From an uncultured Aeromonadales bacterium (GTDB lineage Bacteria > Pseudomonadota > Gammaproteobacteria > Enterobacterales > Succinivibrionaceae), in contig CACZLZ010000024.1 in NCBI GenBank assembly GCA_902782145.1, positions 1 to 39,132 of the forward strand: 39,132 nt of DNA. The letters run 5' to 3'. The position numbers and the translations under genes are program-made. The notes beneath the pieces are model-generated. The model searched no databases, had not been told where the DNA came from, and saw only the letters and a program-made list of their open reading frames with translations. Shown piece by piece: positions 9,026 to 16,254 of this stretch (its first letter is position 1; the number at the start of each line of letters is the position of its first letter).

Positions 9026-9169
9026 GGCTAAAGGCGGTTTTCTCCCTGGGCACGGTTTGGTGGTCCTCTAATGATCCTTCTTATCCCAAAGTGGCTGTCT
9101 TGCTACCTGCATTGGGACTAAGCAGTAGCACAATAAGGAAAGGGTCGGCCACCAGACCGCCCCTTTGCC
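9026..9169 (+). ncRNA. Putative structured, pseudoknot-capable RNA
   Basis: The non-coding stretch after the DUF3990 cassette is strongly self-complementary. The outer stem pairs 9053-9063 plus 9065-9066 with 9147-9159: 13 pairs, one bulge and one G-U. GGG 9048-9050 extends it with CCC 9161-9163. A weaker middle stem pairs 9076-9084 with 9133-9143. The inner hairpin pairs TGCTA-C-CTGC (9101-9110) with GCAG-TAGCA (9122-9130). Its loop contains TTGGGA (9112-9117), complementary to TCCCAA at 9084-9089, which would form a pseudoknot. The G-U pair is kept only if the plus strand is transcribed; the minus strand would have A-C. It fits no RNA family I know. Alternatives are a MITE remnant or a complex terminator. 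Confidence 0.45.
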
Positions 9170-9225
9170 ATACCATCTGCTAAGCCGATCCCTCCGGAGG
9201 GCAGGGAACCGATCCGGGAGTATTC

Positions 9226-9681
9226 TCAGAACAGTCCCATCTTCTTTACCACGCTGCGCAGGGTGTCCTTCCAGCTGCGGTATTCTTCCTTGATCCGGTT
9301 GTTCTCGTCCTTGAGCTTCTGTATGTCCAGCTTGAGCATGCTCATCTTCTCATTCTCAAACTTCAGGTTGGCGATTTGCAGGTTCAGTTCATCGATCTCC
9401 CGGTTCTTGCGGGTGAGATCCTCATTGGCAGTGCGCAGCTGCTCCTCCATCTCGGTGATCCGGGTGTGGAGGCTGTCGATGCTGTTCTTCTCCTCTCCGA
9501 AGTCTTCAATCTCCTTGCTCAGGCGCTCAATCTCATCATTGAGGGCGGTGATCCTGCCGTTGGCTTCATCCTTGAGATCATGGTATTTCTGCCTGGCGGT
9601 GGTGCGGAGCTTCTCAAAGCGCTCATTGGCCCGGTTGATGGCTTCCTCAATGCTGCCGGTGATGTCTTCCAGTGTTGTCAT
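9226..9681 (-). CDS. Coiled-coil protein of unknown function
   Basis: 151 residues from the ATG at 9681 (MTTLEDITGSIEEAINRANE). Nearly the whole chain is charged, helical heptad repeat, for example IERLSKEIEDF, ITEMEEQLRTANEDL and DELNLQIANLKFE, so a long coiled coil is expected at about residues 15-135. It ends with a basic tail, VVKKMGLF. No signal peptide or membrane segment is seen, and no named family is recognised. The gene is divergent from the pseudokinase-Ppx/GppA gene with 460 bases between them. A shared control region is possible. Confidence 0.7.
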   Translation of the reverse strand: MTTLEDITGSIEEAINRANERFEKLRTTARQKYHDLKDEANGRITALNDEIERLSKEIEDFGEEKNSIDSLHTRITEMEEQLRTANEDLTRKNREIDELNLQIANLKFENEKMSMLKLDIQKLKDENNRIKEEYRSWKDTLRSVVKKMGLF

Positions 9682-10141
9682 GATAATTCCGTTGTGTATG
9701 TCTGAGTCCGGAGTCTTCCGGACAGGGTAACAATGCTGTAACTGTAGCAAATCACGCCTTACATGTGCAAGTTGATTTGCCCGGGGCCGTGAGGCCCTCC
9801 AACGGGGCAGGGACGGCACTCCCGGGCGGATCGGGTGAGGCATGGCGTAGATCGATGAGGCTGTCCGGTGACCGGTCCCGGACAGGCTCCTCCTGGTACG
9901 GTTCCAGCGTGTGGCACGGGGTCGGATGCGGCATCTGTCCCTTGGCATTGGCACCTGTCTGCCGGGAGATCAAATTTCAGGTGCCGGAGGGGCAAAAGTC
10001 CGGAAGGTTCCTCCCGGTCACAGTTATAATGACCCGGATGATGGTGCGGCCTCTGGGGAGGCTGCCGATCAGCGGACTGTCCTTCTGGCGGTGAGGCCGG
10101 CGGACAGATGCGCCAGAAGATCAGGGGAAATGGGGATTTGT
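9682..10141. other. Divergent intergenic region between coiled-coil and kinase-like/Ppx genes
   Basis: About 460 bases, GC-rich on the right half and more mixed near 9682-9770. I see no clear sigma-70 promoter in either direction and no gene. GGGG at 10132-10135 is the likely ribosome binding site for the gene starting at 10142. Confidence 0.3.
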
Positions 10142-12154
10142 ATGAAATATCAGACTGAAAGGTGCCCGGAACTTGAGCTGGGGATGGAACTCCTCCGGGA
10201 TGATGACGGGGCGGTCTATGAGTTGGATGGTGATCTTCAGGCCAGGATATTTGCTGATCCGGTTTCACATCTCAGCCGGATCCGGGCACTTATGAAGAAG
10301 GATGCGGAAGTTGCCGGGATCTGCGTGCCAAGGGAACTGATCACCGATGCTTCCGGGAACTTCTGCGGCTATGTCATGAAGCGGCCCCGGGGTGAGTCCC
10401 TCAGGAGCACGGTTCTCGATCCCATGAGATTTGTCACCCAGTTCCCCTCCTGGACCATGTTGGAGCTGACCACTGTTGCCATGAGCATCGTGAGGAAGGT
10501 GAAGTTTCTGAACGGGAAGAATGTCCTGGTGGGCAATTATGATCCCGCCAGCATATATGTGGCGGCGCCGGGTGAAATCTTCCTGGCGGGGACTGACCGC
10601 TTTCAGGTTGACTCTTTCCCCTGCCGGAGCACTGCCGATCCTGATTTTCTGCCGCCGGGCGGTTGTTCAGGGGAACTCCGCTCCCTGGACGACGAGTCCT
10701 ATGCCCTGACTGTACTGCTGTTCATGATCCTGATGCCGGGACGTCGTCCCTTCGGGGAGCCCGGAATTCCCGGCCAGGAGGACGGATCCGGAGAGCGGAT
10801 CTTCCATTACCCCCTGGCGGATGAGCAGACTGGCAGTCAGCCGGATCCCGGGGAGACGAGGGATCCCTCCTGGTTCAACCTGTCCTATGAGATCCGCCAG
10901 CGTTTTTTCAGGACCTTCCGGGAAAACCTCAGGTGTTCTGCTGAGGAGTGGCTTCAGGTTCTGGAGGAATATGCGCTGGAGCTGAAGTCCGGCAACCTGT
11001 CAAAGGAGATCTTTTCCATTGATCCCATGGTGCCTTCAGAAGATCGGACCTTGAACATGAACCGGCGGGACATCAGCGACACCAAGGAGAACAGGAAACT
11101 CAGGAATATCGAGACGCGCCTGACCGATGCGGATCCGCCCCGGAAAATTGCCGTGATCGAACTGTCCACCAAGGCAGTGAAACTGCTCATCGGCAACGAT
11201 CAGGAGCTTATCCGCAGATCCCCGTTTGATTTCGGCATGTTCACCCGCATGGGCTTCAAGACCAACACCGGCCGGGGCCTCAATGCCCGCAATGAAATGA
11301 ACATGGACTATTTCCGGAAAAATGTCCTGGGGATCATCAGCTCATGTGTGCGCACCGCCCAGGAAAAGCATGTTGACCGGATTTACTCCGTGGCCACCGC
11401 CGCCTACCGGACCGCCGCCAACCGGGCTGAGATCCTGAATGTCATAAGGGATAGCACGGGGCTTAATGTCAGGATCCTGAACAAGGAGGAGGAGGCCAGG
11501 GCCACCCTGGATGCCTTTTCCTTCTCTTCCCGGGACAAGGCCAGTCTCAGCAATGCCCGCTATGTGATGATGATCGATCAGGGCGGCGGTTCCACCGAGG
11601 TGTCCTTTTTCAGAAACGGGGAAACAGAGAAATCCTACAGCATCAACCTGGGAACGGAGGTTCTGCGCACGGTGCTGTTCCGGGAGTCCTCAGAGCAGAC
11701 TTCCCTTACCCAGTCCTTCCGGAATGTTGACAACCTGATCCGGGACCGTCTGGAAGCCTTCTACCGGAATATGCCGGAGATCGCTAAGGCCGGGGACTCC
11801 ATCTACACCATTGCCGTGGGCAGTGCCATCACTGCCTGCACCGGGAAGCCGAGCAACGCCCTGCAGCACGGAACGGTGCTTACTGTTCAGGATATCCGCG
11901 ACCGGATCAGCGAACTCGACCAGCAGCTGAAGGCTGAGTTTGCCAATTCCGGGGAACTGTACCAGGCGGCAGAAAGACAGTCCGGCAAAAAGAGAAATAA
12001 CAATGTTGACCGGATGGTGGTCATGCGCATCGGGCTGCCCATGTTTGTGATCCTGATGACCAGGCTGGGGATCGATAAACTGGTGGTGAGCGGAACCGGA
12101 CTGTGGTACGGGATCTATTTCCAGCACCTTTTCAACCTCGGGGAGAATAACTGA
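10142..12154 (+). CDS. Degenerate kinase-like domain fused to Ppx/GppA phosphatase domain
   Basis: 670 residues; the ATG at 10142 is preferred (GGGG six bases upstream), with an in-frame ATG at 10130 as alternative. Residues of about 10-220 resemble the bacterial kinase-like domain of YegI type: GYVMKRPRGESLR, FPSWTMLELTTVAMSI, VLVGNYDPASIYV, GTDRFQVDSFPC, LPPGG and LLFMILMPGRRPFG follow its order. The nucleotide-site lysine appears as Arg (LQARIF) and the catalytic GD-x-N as GNYD, which suggests a pseudokinase. From about residue 333 it is Ppx/GppA-like: VIELSTKAVKLLIG in place of the usual D-x-G-S-N loop, then VATAAYRTAANR, IDQGGGSTEVSF and a C-terminal VSGTGLWYG. The first phosphate loop is altered while the second is intact. 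Substrate unknown; exopolyphosphate or (p)ppGpp is possible. Confidence 0.75.
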   Translation: MKYQTERCPELELGMELLRDDDGAVYELDGDLQARIFADPVSHLSRIRALMKKDAEVAGICVPRELITDASGNFCGYVMKRPRGESLRSTVLDPMRFVTQFPSWTMLELTTVAMSIVRKVKFLNGKNVLVGNYDPASIYVAAPGEIFLAGTDRFQVDSFPCRSTADPDFLPPGGCSGELRSLDDESYALTVLLFMILMPGRRPFGEPGIPGQEDGSGERIFHYPLADEQTGSQPDPGETRDPSWFNLSYEIRQRFFRTFRENLRCSAEEWLQVLEEYALELKSGNLSKEIFSIDPMVPSEDRTLNMNRRDISDTKENRKLRNIETRLTDADPPRKIAVIELSTKAVKLLIGNDQELIRRSPFDFGMFTRMGFKTNTGRGLNARNEMNMDYFRKNVLGIISSCVRTAQEKHVDRIYSVATAAYRTAANRAEILNVIRDSTGLNVRILNKEEEARATLDAFSFSSRDKASLSNARYVMMIDQGGGSTEVSFFRNGETEKSYSINLGTEVLRTVLFRESSEQTSLTQSFRNVDNLIRDRLEAFYRNMPEIAKAGDSIYTIAVGSAITACTGKPSNALQHGTVLTVQDIRDRISELDQQLKAEFANSGELYQAAERQSGKKRNNNVDRMVVMRIGLPMFVILMTRLGIDKLVVSGTGLWYGIYFQHLFNLGENN

Positions 12155-12226
12155 GGATCCCCGGGGCAGGGGCAGAGGCACTGGTGAGACGGAGGGTGGG
12201 TCGGCGTGGAAAACAGGAACTGATTG

Positions 12227-13669
12227 TCAGGTGAAAAGATCGTCCAGAGTGATCTCATCGTCAACGATGCCGCTGTGAAGACCCTGCTTTACACCATAGA
12301 GGGTGATGAATGTGTTTCTCAGATCCTTTCTGGTCTTTTCCCGGGTCCTGAGCAGATCTGCCCGGTTTCTGAGCTGCTCCTCAAGTTCAGCGCTGATCTC
12401 ATACTCTCCTTGGGCGTACTTCATCTCGCACAGGTTCATGATCCCGTCGTTGCGGTCAAGGATCAGATCGATCTGCCCTCCGGGCAGTGTCCGACCGTCC
12501 TGATCGGTGCATGCTTTGCTGCTCCAGGCGTAGGCGTTGGTCAGCACGCCGGTGATGCCAAGTTTCATTTTGATTTGCTGGATGTGGTGTAGACATGTCT
12601 GTTCGAAAGCGTACCCGGCCCATGCGTTGCGCCGTCCGGTCTTTCCAAGGTTGGTCCAGAAATGTCCGTCATTGGCGGCGCTGGCAAACCTCAGGTGGAA
12701 CAGAGAAAACATATCTGTCAACTGGTAGATCTTGCCCCGTTTCTTCTTTTGGGGACTCATGTAGTACCGGATGAAATCGCAGTTGTTGAGATTTTGCAGG
12801 ATCTTGGTCAGTTCACCGCCGGATATTCCGCTGTCTCTGGCGAGTTCTTCTCTGGTCAGTCCTTTAAGTTTGGTGGCCAGGAGTTCGATGATTCGGCGGT
12901 ATGCGTTGCTTTCCCTGAAAAGGGATCGGAACAGGAACTCAAACTCGGTTCTGAGAGGGGCATTGTCTGCGAAAATGATGGCGTCAATGTTTGCTGCCAG
13001 TGGGAGTTTGCGGTCCAGTAGGTTCAGATAGTATGGGATCCCGCCGAATACCATGTAGGCATCAAGGATCTGGCGCCTTCCGTAATTCAACTGTTTGGTC
13101 TCATTGATGTACTTTTCGGTTTCACCCAGGGTGAATGGCGCAAGGTATATCGGTCTGGTCAGTCTTCCGTACAGTCCGCCTCGATCACCAATTAGCCGAT
13201 CCACCATCCAAGAGGTGGCAGAGCCGCAGACGTAGAGTTTGAGCATGACATCACTGTTGTTCCACATGTTCCAAAATGATGACAGGGCCTGAAGGAAATA
13301 ACTCTTGGGCGTGTCCATCCATGGAAGTTCGTCAAGGAAGACCGCAACACGGCTCTTGTTCAGACTGAGAAGGTGATCTTTAAGTTGGTCGAAAGCAGTG
13401 AACCAGTCTGTCGGTACAGGGAGCGGTCCTGCTCCCTGCCTTGTCAGTTCCTTGTGAAAGGCCCTGAGGGCTATTTTTGAATTGACTCCAAACATCCCGG
13501 AAAACACGAAATCCAGGCGGTCTCGTAGTGTTTCCAAGATCAGAAACGTTTTTCCAACGCGGCGACGTCCATAAACTGCCACAAATTCAGAGCCTAAAGA
13601 ATCATAGGCTTCACAGAGGAGTCGTTGCTCGGCTGTCCGTCCGGAGATTTTGTCTGACGGCATTGGCAT
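12227..13669 (-). CDS. ATPase of the archaeal-ATPase/DUF234 type with PD-(D/E)XK-like tail
   Basis: 480 residues. The N-terminal P-loop ATPase has Walker A YGRRRVGKTFLI (about 34-45) and Walker B VAVFLDELPWMD. A middle part, GSATSWMV, PIYLAPFTLGETEKYI and YMVFGGIPYYLNLL, is typical of this family. A winged-helix-like segment LTREELARDSGISGGELTK follows. The C-terminal DUF234 region carries GGQIDLILDR and LCEMKYA, a D...E-x-K arrangement as in PD-(D/E)XK nucleases. Function is unknown; such ATPases are common in anaerobes and often linked to mobile or defence regions. A close paralogue is at 30323-31756. Upstream lies the hairpin repeat array and then the RtcR-like regulator, all on the same strand. 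Confidence 0.85.
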   Translation of the reverse strand: MPMPSDKISGRTAEQRLLCEAYDSLGSEFVAVYGRRRVGKTFLILETLRDRLDFVFSGMFGVNSKIALRAFHKELTRQGAGPLPVPTDWFTAFDQLKDHLLSLNKSRVAVFLDELPWMDTPKSYFLQALSSFWNMWNNSDVMLKLYVCGSATSWMVDRLIGDRGGLYGRLTRPIYLAPFTLGETEKYINETKQLNYGRRQILDAYMVFGGIPYYLNLLDRKLPLAANIDAIIFADNAPLRTEFEFLFRSLFRESNAYRRIIELLATKLKGLTREELARDSGISGGELTKILQNLNNCDFIRYYMSPQKKKRGKIYQLTDMFSLFHLRFASAANDGHFWTNLGKTGRRNAWAGYAFEQTCLHHIQQIKMKLGITGVLTNAYAWSSKACTDQDGRTLPGGQIDLILDRNDGIMNLCEMKYAQGEYEISAELEEQLRNRADLLRTREKTRKDLRNTFITLYGVKQGLHSGIVDDEITLDDLFT

Positions 13670-13711
13670 AAGTCCTATATCTAAGTTTCAGTGCGGGATG
13701 CTATTGGAAGT

Positions 13712-13717
13712 ATTATA
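13712..13717 (-). promoter_or_regulatory. Possible -10 box for the DUF234 ATPase gene
   Basis: On the minus strand TATAAT lies 42 bases before the ATG at 13669, in an AT-rich stretch just after the repeat array. The hexamer 17 bases upstream (GTTTTT) is a poor -35. A separate promoter for the ATPase is plausible, so it need not be co-transcribed with the array. Confidence 0.4.
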
Positions 13718-13735
13718 GATAGTTTGAATTTGAAA

Positions 13736-14404
13736 AAAACGGATAGTTCCCCCATAACTCATAAAAAAAGCGAGTTACGGGGGAAAGATCTGCTATTTGG
13801 GTCGGAGTTCCAAACCGGGGAAGGAGTGGAGAAGGCAGATAGTTCCCCCATAACTCATAAAAAAAGCGAGTTACGGGGGAAGGATCTGCTATTGGGTCGG
13901 AGTTCCAAACCAGGGAAAGAGTGGAGAAGGCAGGTAGTTCCCCCATAACTCATAAAAAAAGCGAGTTACGGGGGAAGGATCTGCTATTGGGTCGGAGTTC
14001 CAAACCGGGGAAGGAGTGGAGAAGGCGGGTAATTCCCCCATAACTCTTAAAAAAAGCGAGTTACGGGGGAAGGATCTGCTATTGGGTCGGAGTTCCAGAC
14101 AGTGGAAGGACTGGAAAAGGCAGATAGTTCCCCCATAACTCATAAAAGAGCGAGTTACGGGGGAAGGATCTGCTATTGGGTCGGAGTTCCAAACCAGGGA
14201 AAGAGTGGAGAAGGCGGGTAGTTCCCCCATAACTCATAAAAAAAGCGAGTTACGGGGGAAGGATCTGCTATTGGGTCGGAGTTCCAGACAGTGGAAGGAC
14301 CTGACAAGGCCGGATAGTTCCCCCGTAACTCTGAAAAATGTCGGGTTATGGAAGAAGGATCCACTATCGGACTAGGGCATCATTCCGGGGAAAGACCGAA
14401 CGGT
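13736..14404 (-). repeat. Tandem array of seven 94-96 bp hairpin repeats
   Basis: The hairpin TTCCCCC-x-TAACTC starts at 13747, 13843, 13938, 14033, 14128, 14222 and 14318, giving unit lengths of 96, 95, 95, 95, 94 and 96. Each unit holds a 14-bp arm TTCCCCCATAACTC, a loop of about 11 bases rich in A, and GAGTTACGGGGGAA, followed by a conserved linker of about 55 bases with GGTCGGAGTTCCA. The arms pair fully with one G-U only in minus-strand RNA; in plus-strand RNA that pair is A-C. The seventh copy, next to the regulator gene, is degenerate. Unit length is not a multiple of three, so the open frames through it are not a constant protein. There are no spacers, so this is not CRISPR. Confidence 0.95.
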
Positions 14405-14405
14405 T

Positions 14406-16025
14406 TCAACTGCCGTCCAGGAGATGCTTTTGCCGGACCAGGCGCTGGATGATCTGGTAGGAGCATCCCAGCCTTTTGGCCGCCTTGGAGATCGTGTAGC
14501 CGTTTTCTTTCAGGGCCTGGGTGACAAAGGCGACTTTTTTGTCCTCCAGCCACTTCATGAGATCTTCCGGCAGTTTCCCGTCTTCTCCCGCCTCCCCTGT
14601 TTTCCTGGTGTTGAGCAGTTGGTCTCCGAAACTGATGTGCCGTTTCAGGATCTGGGCGGTGATGACACCTCGGTTCCTTTTGTTGGCGTAGGCTGCGGAA
14701 ATGTAGAGGGTATGGTGCAGCTGCCGGTGGTTGCCCGGCCAGTCGTAGGAGTTGATCAGATCCCAGGCTCCCGGATCCAGTGTGATCCTAAGGTTTTTGA
14801 ACCTGTCTTCCTGCTGTTCTATCTGGTTCAGAATGTCTCTGACGATGGATTCGAACTGCCTGCAGTCCTGATCCCGGATTTCCCTGAGGGTTTTCAGTTT
14901 CACCGGGCACATGGCGATGCGGTAGTAGAGATCCTCCCGGAAGCGCCCTTCCTGCACTTCATGGATCAGATCTTTGTTGGTGGCGCAGATGATCCTGACA
15001 TTGGTGATCTTGTGGATCTTGGTCTCCTCGCCCAGCCGGCTGTATTCTTCCTCTTGCAGGGCCCGGAGAAGCAGCGACTGGCAGGTCAGGGGCAGATCGC
15101 CGATCTCGTCCAGGAACAGGGTGCCGCCGTTGTTGGCCTCGGCAAAGAGGCCGGTGCGCTCCTCGCTTCCTGTGAAGGCACCTTTTTTGGTTCCGAACAG
15201 TGTCTGCCTGAACATTGAGGGATCGCCGCCCTGGGCAAATTCCGCGCAGTGGGCGGTGACAAACTTTCCGGTTCCCCTGCTGGTCAGATCATGGATCTTA
15301 CGGGCGGCGGTGCTTTTTCCGGTGCCGGTTTCCCCCAGGAGGAGAATGCTGATCTTCCGGTAATCACCGTAGGTCTCGGCGATCTCCATGATATCCGGAT
15401 TTTCCAGCTCCGGTTCGGAGGTCAGCCTGGCAGTGTCTGATGCCATGCTGAAGGGGAGGCGCACCTCCCGGATCTGTCTGCCCTGAATGCTCTCCTCAGG
15501 ACTGACGGTCATGTATTTGCGGCTGCCGGGGAACTTCTGCTCCGAGTACCAGAGGGACATGGTCTGCATCTGGGGCGTTCCGGGGCTCAGGAGGAAGTTT
15601 ATCCGCTCGGGATCCTTCTGCAGAAGTTTCTCATCCTGGATGAACTTCTCCAGGGCGGACAGAAGCTGTTCGTAGTCGGTGGGATTGTCCACACCGGTGG
15701 GAATACACTGAACGCTGGCCTCAGTTCCCCGGCCGACCCATGCGGCAAAGCTTTTGCCGTCCTCATGCATTTTGGCGGAGGCCAGCAGGTAGATGGTCTG
15801 GGCCTCCCATTCATCGGTGAAGGTTCGGGTGGGTCCGTTGCGGCCTTTTTCCTCCTTGCCGCTGCCCAGGCAGGCGGGGTCGTCTTCTTTTTTCAAGAAG
15901 CCTCGGCAGAGACTCATTCCGTTGGCCTTGCGCCAGGCATTCATCACCTTGAGATCGTTGACACCGATCCAGCTTATGATGATGTCTCCGGGGGATCCAG
16001 TGTAGATGTCGCTGCTACTGTCCAT
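14406..16025 (-). CDS. RtcR-like CARF/sigma-54 activator with Fis-type HTH
   Basis: 539 residues from the ATG at 16025, with AGGTG eight bases upstream; a start 30 codons earlier lacks support. Residues 1-195 look like a CARF-type Rossmann ligand domain: DIIISWIGVND and FLLSPGTPQMQ (about 144-154) match the GTPQM signature of CARF/RtcR N-terminal domains. The AAA+ sigma-54 domain has Walker A GETGTGKST (231-239), loop 1 GAFTGS (282-287, canonical GAFTGA), Walker B TLFLDEIGD (302-310) and FREDLYYRI (362-370). A Fis-like helix-turn-helix is at about 493-532 (SKAAKRLGCSYQIIQRLV). RtcR proteins sense an RNA-derived ligand and activate RNA-repair genes. No rtcB or rtcA is in this window, and the next item downstream is the hairpin array. 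Confidence 0.88.
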   Translation of the reverse strand: MDSSSDIYTGSPGDIIISWIGVNDLKVMNAWRKANGMSLCRGFLKKEDDPACLGSGKEEKGRNGPTRTFTDEWEAQTIYLLASAKMHEDGKSFAAWVGRGTEASVQCIPTGVDNPTDYEQLLSALEKFIQDEKLLQKDPERINFLLSPGTPQMQTMSLWYSEQKFPGSRKYMTVSPEESIQGRQIREVRLPFSMASDTARLTSEPELENPDIMEIAETYGDYRKISILLLGETGTGKSTAARKIHDLTSRGTGKFVTAHCAEFAQGGDPSMFRQTLFGTKKGAFTGSEERTGLFAEANNGGTLFLDEIGDLPLTCQSLLLRALQEEEYSRLGEETKIHKITNVRIICATNKDLIHEVQEGRFREDLYYRIAMCPVKLKTLREIRDQDCRQFESIVRDILNQIEQQEDRFKNLRITLDPGAWDLINSYDWPGNHRQLHHTLYISAAYANKRNRGVITAQILKRHISFGDQLLNTRKTGEAGEDGKLPEDLMKWLEDKKVAFVTQALKENGYTISKAAKRLGCSYQIIQRLVRQKHLLDGS

Positions 16026-16254
16026 AAAGTCACCTGCCTGTCTGTCTGCTCGTCTGCTAAGCACTCCTGCCGGAATACCGGGGAGATGCCTGTCAGCCAA
16101 CGATGTATGCCGCACCCTCGGGGGATCCGGTGGTGCCGATCCGGGGCATGGATCCCGGAAGAGAACCGGAGCCTCTCCGGCAGGGGATCCTGCTTCCGTC
16201 TGCTACCCGTTTGCTAAATAAAACTGTTGCCGGCTCCCTCAGTGCCGCCGGCTC

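Noticed and set aside
13713-14364. Minus-strand open frames through the 95-bp array that encode a repeated 32-residue peptide
   Set aside because: Unit lengths of 94-96 change the frame between copies, and the conserved feature is the hairpin, not a protein. The frames are open by chance.
13736-14404. CRISPR array
   Set aside because: The whole unit is conserved, without unique spacers. Unit length is far above CRISPR repeats and no cas genes are in the window.
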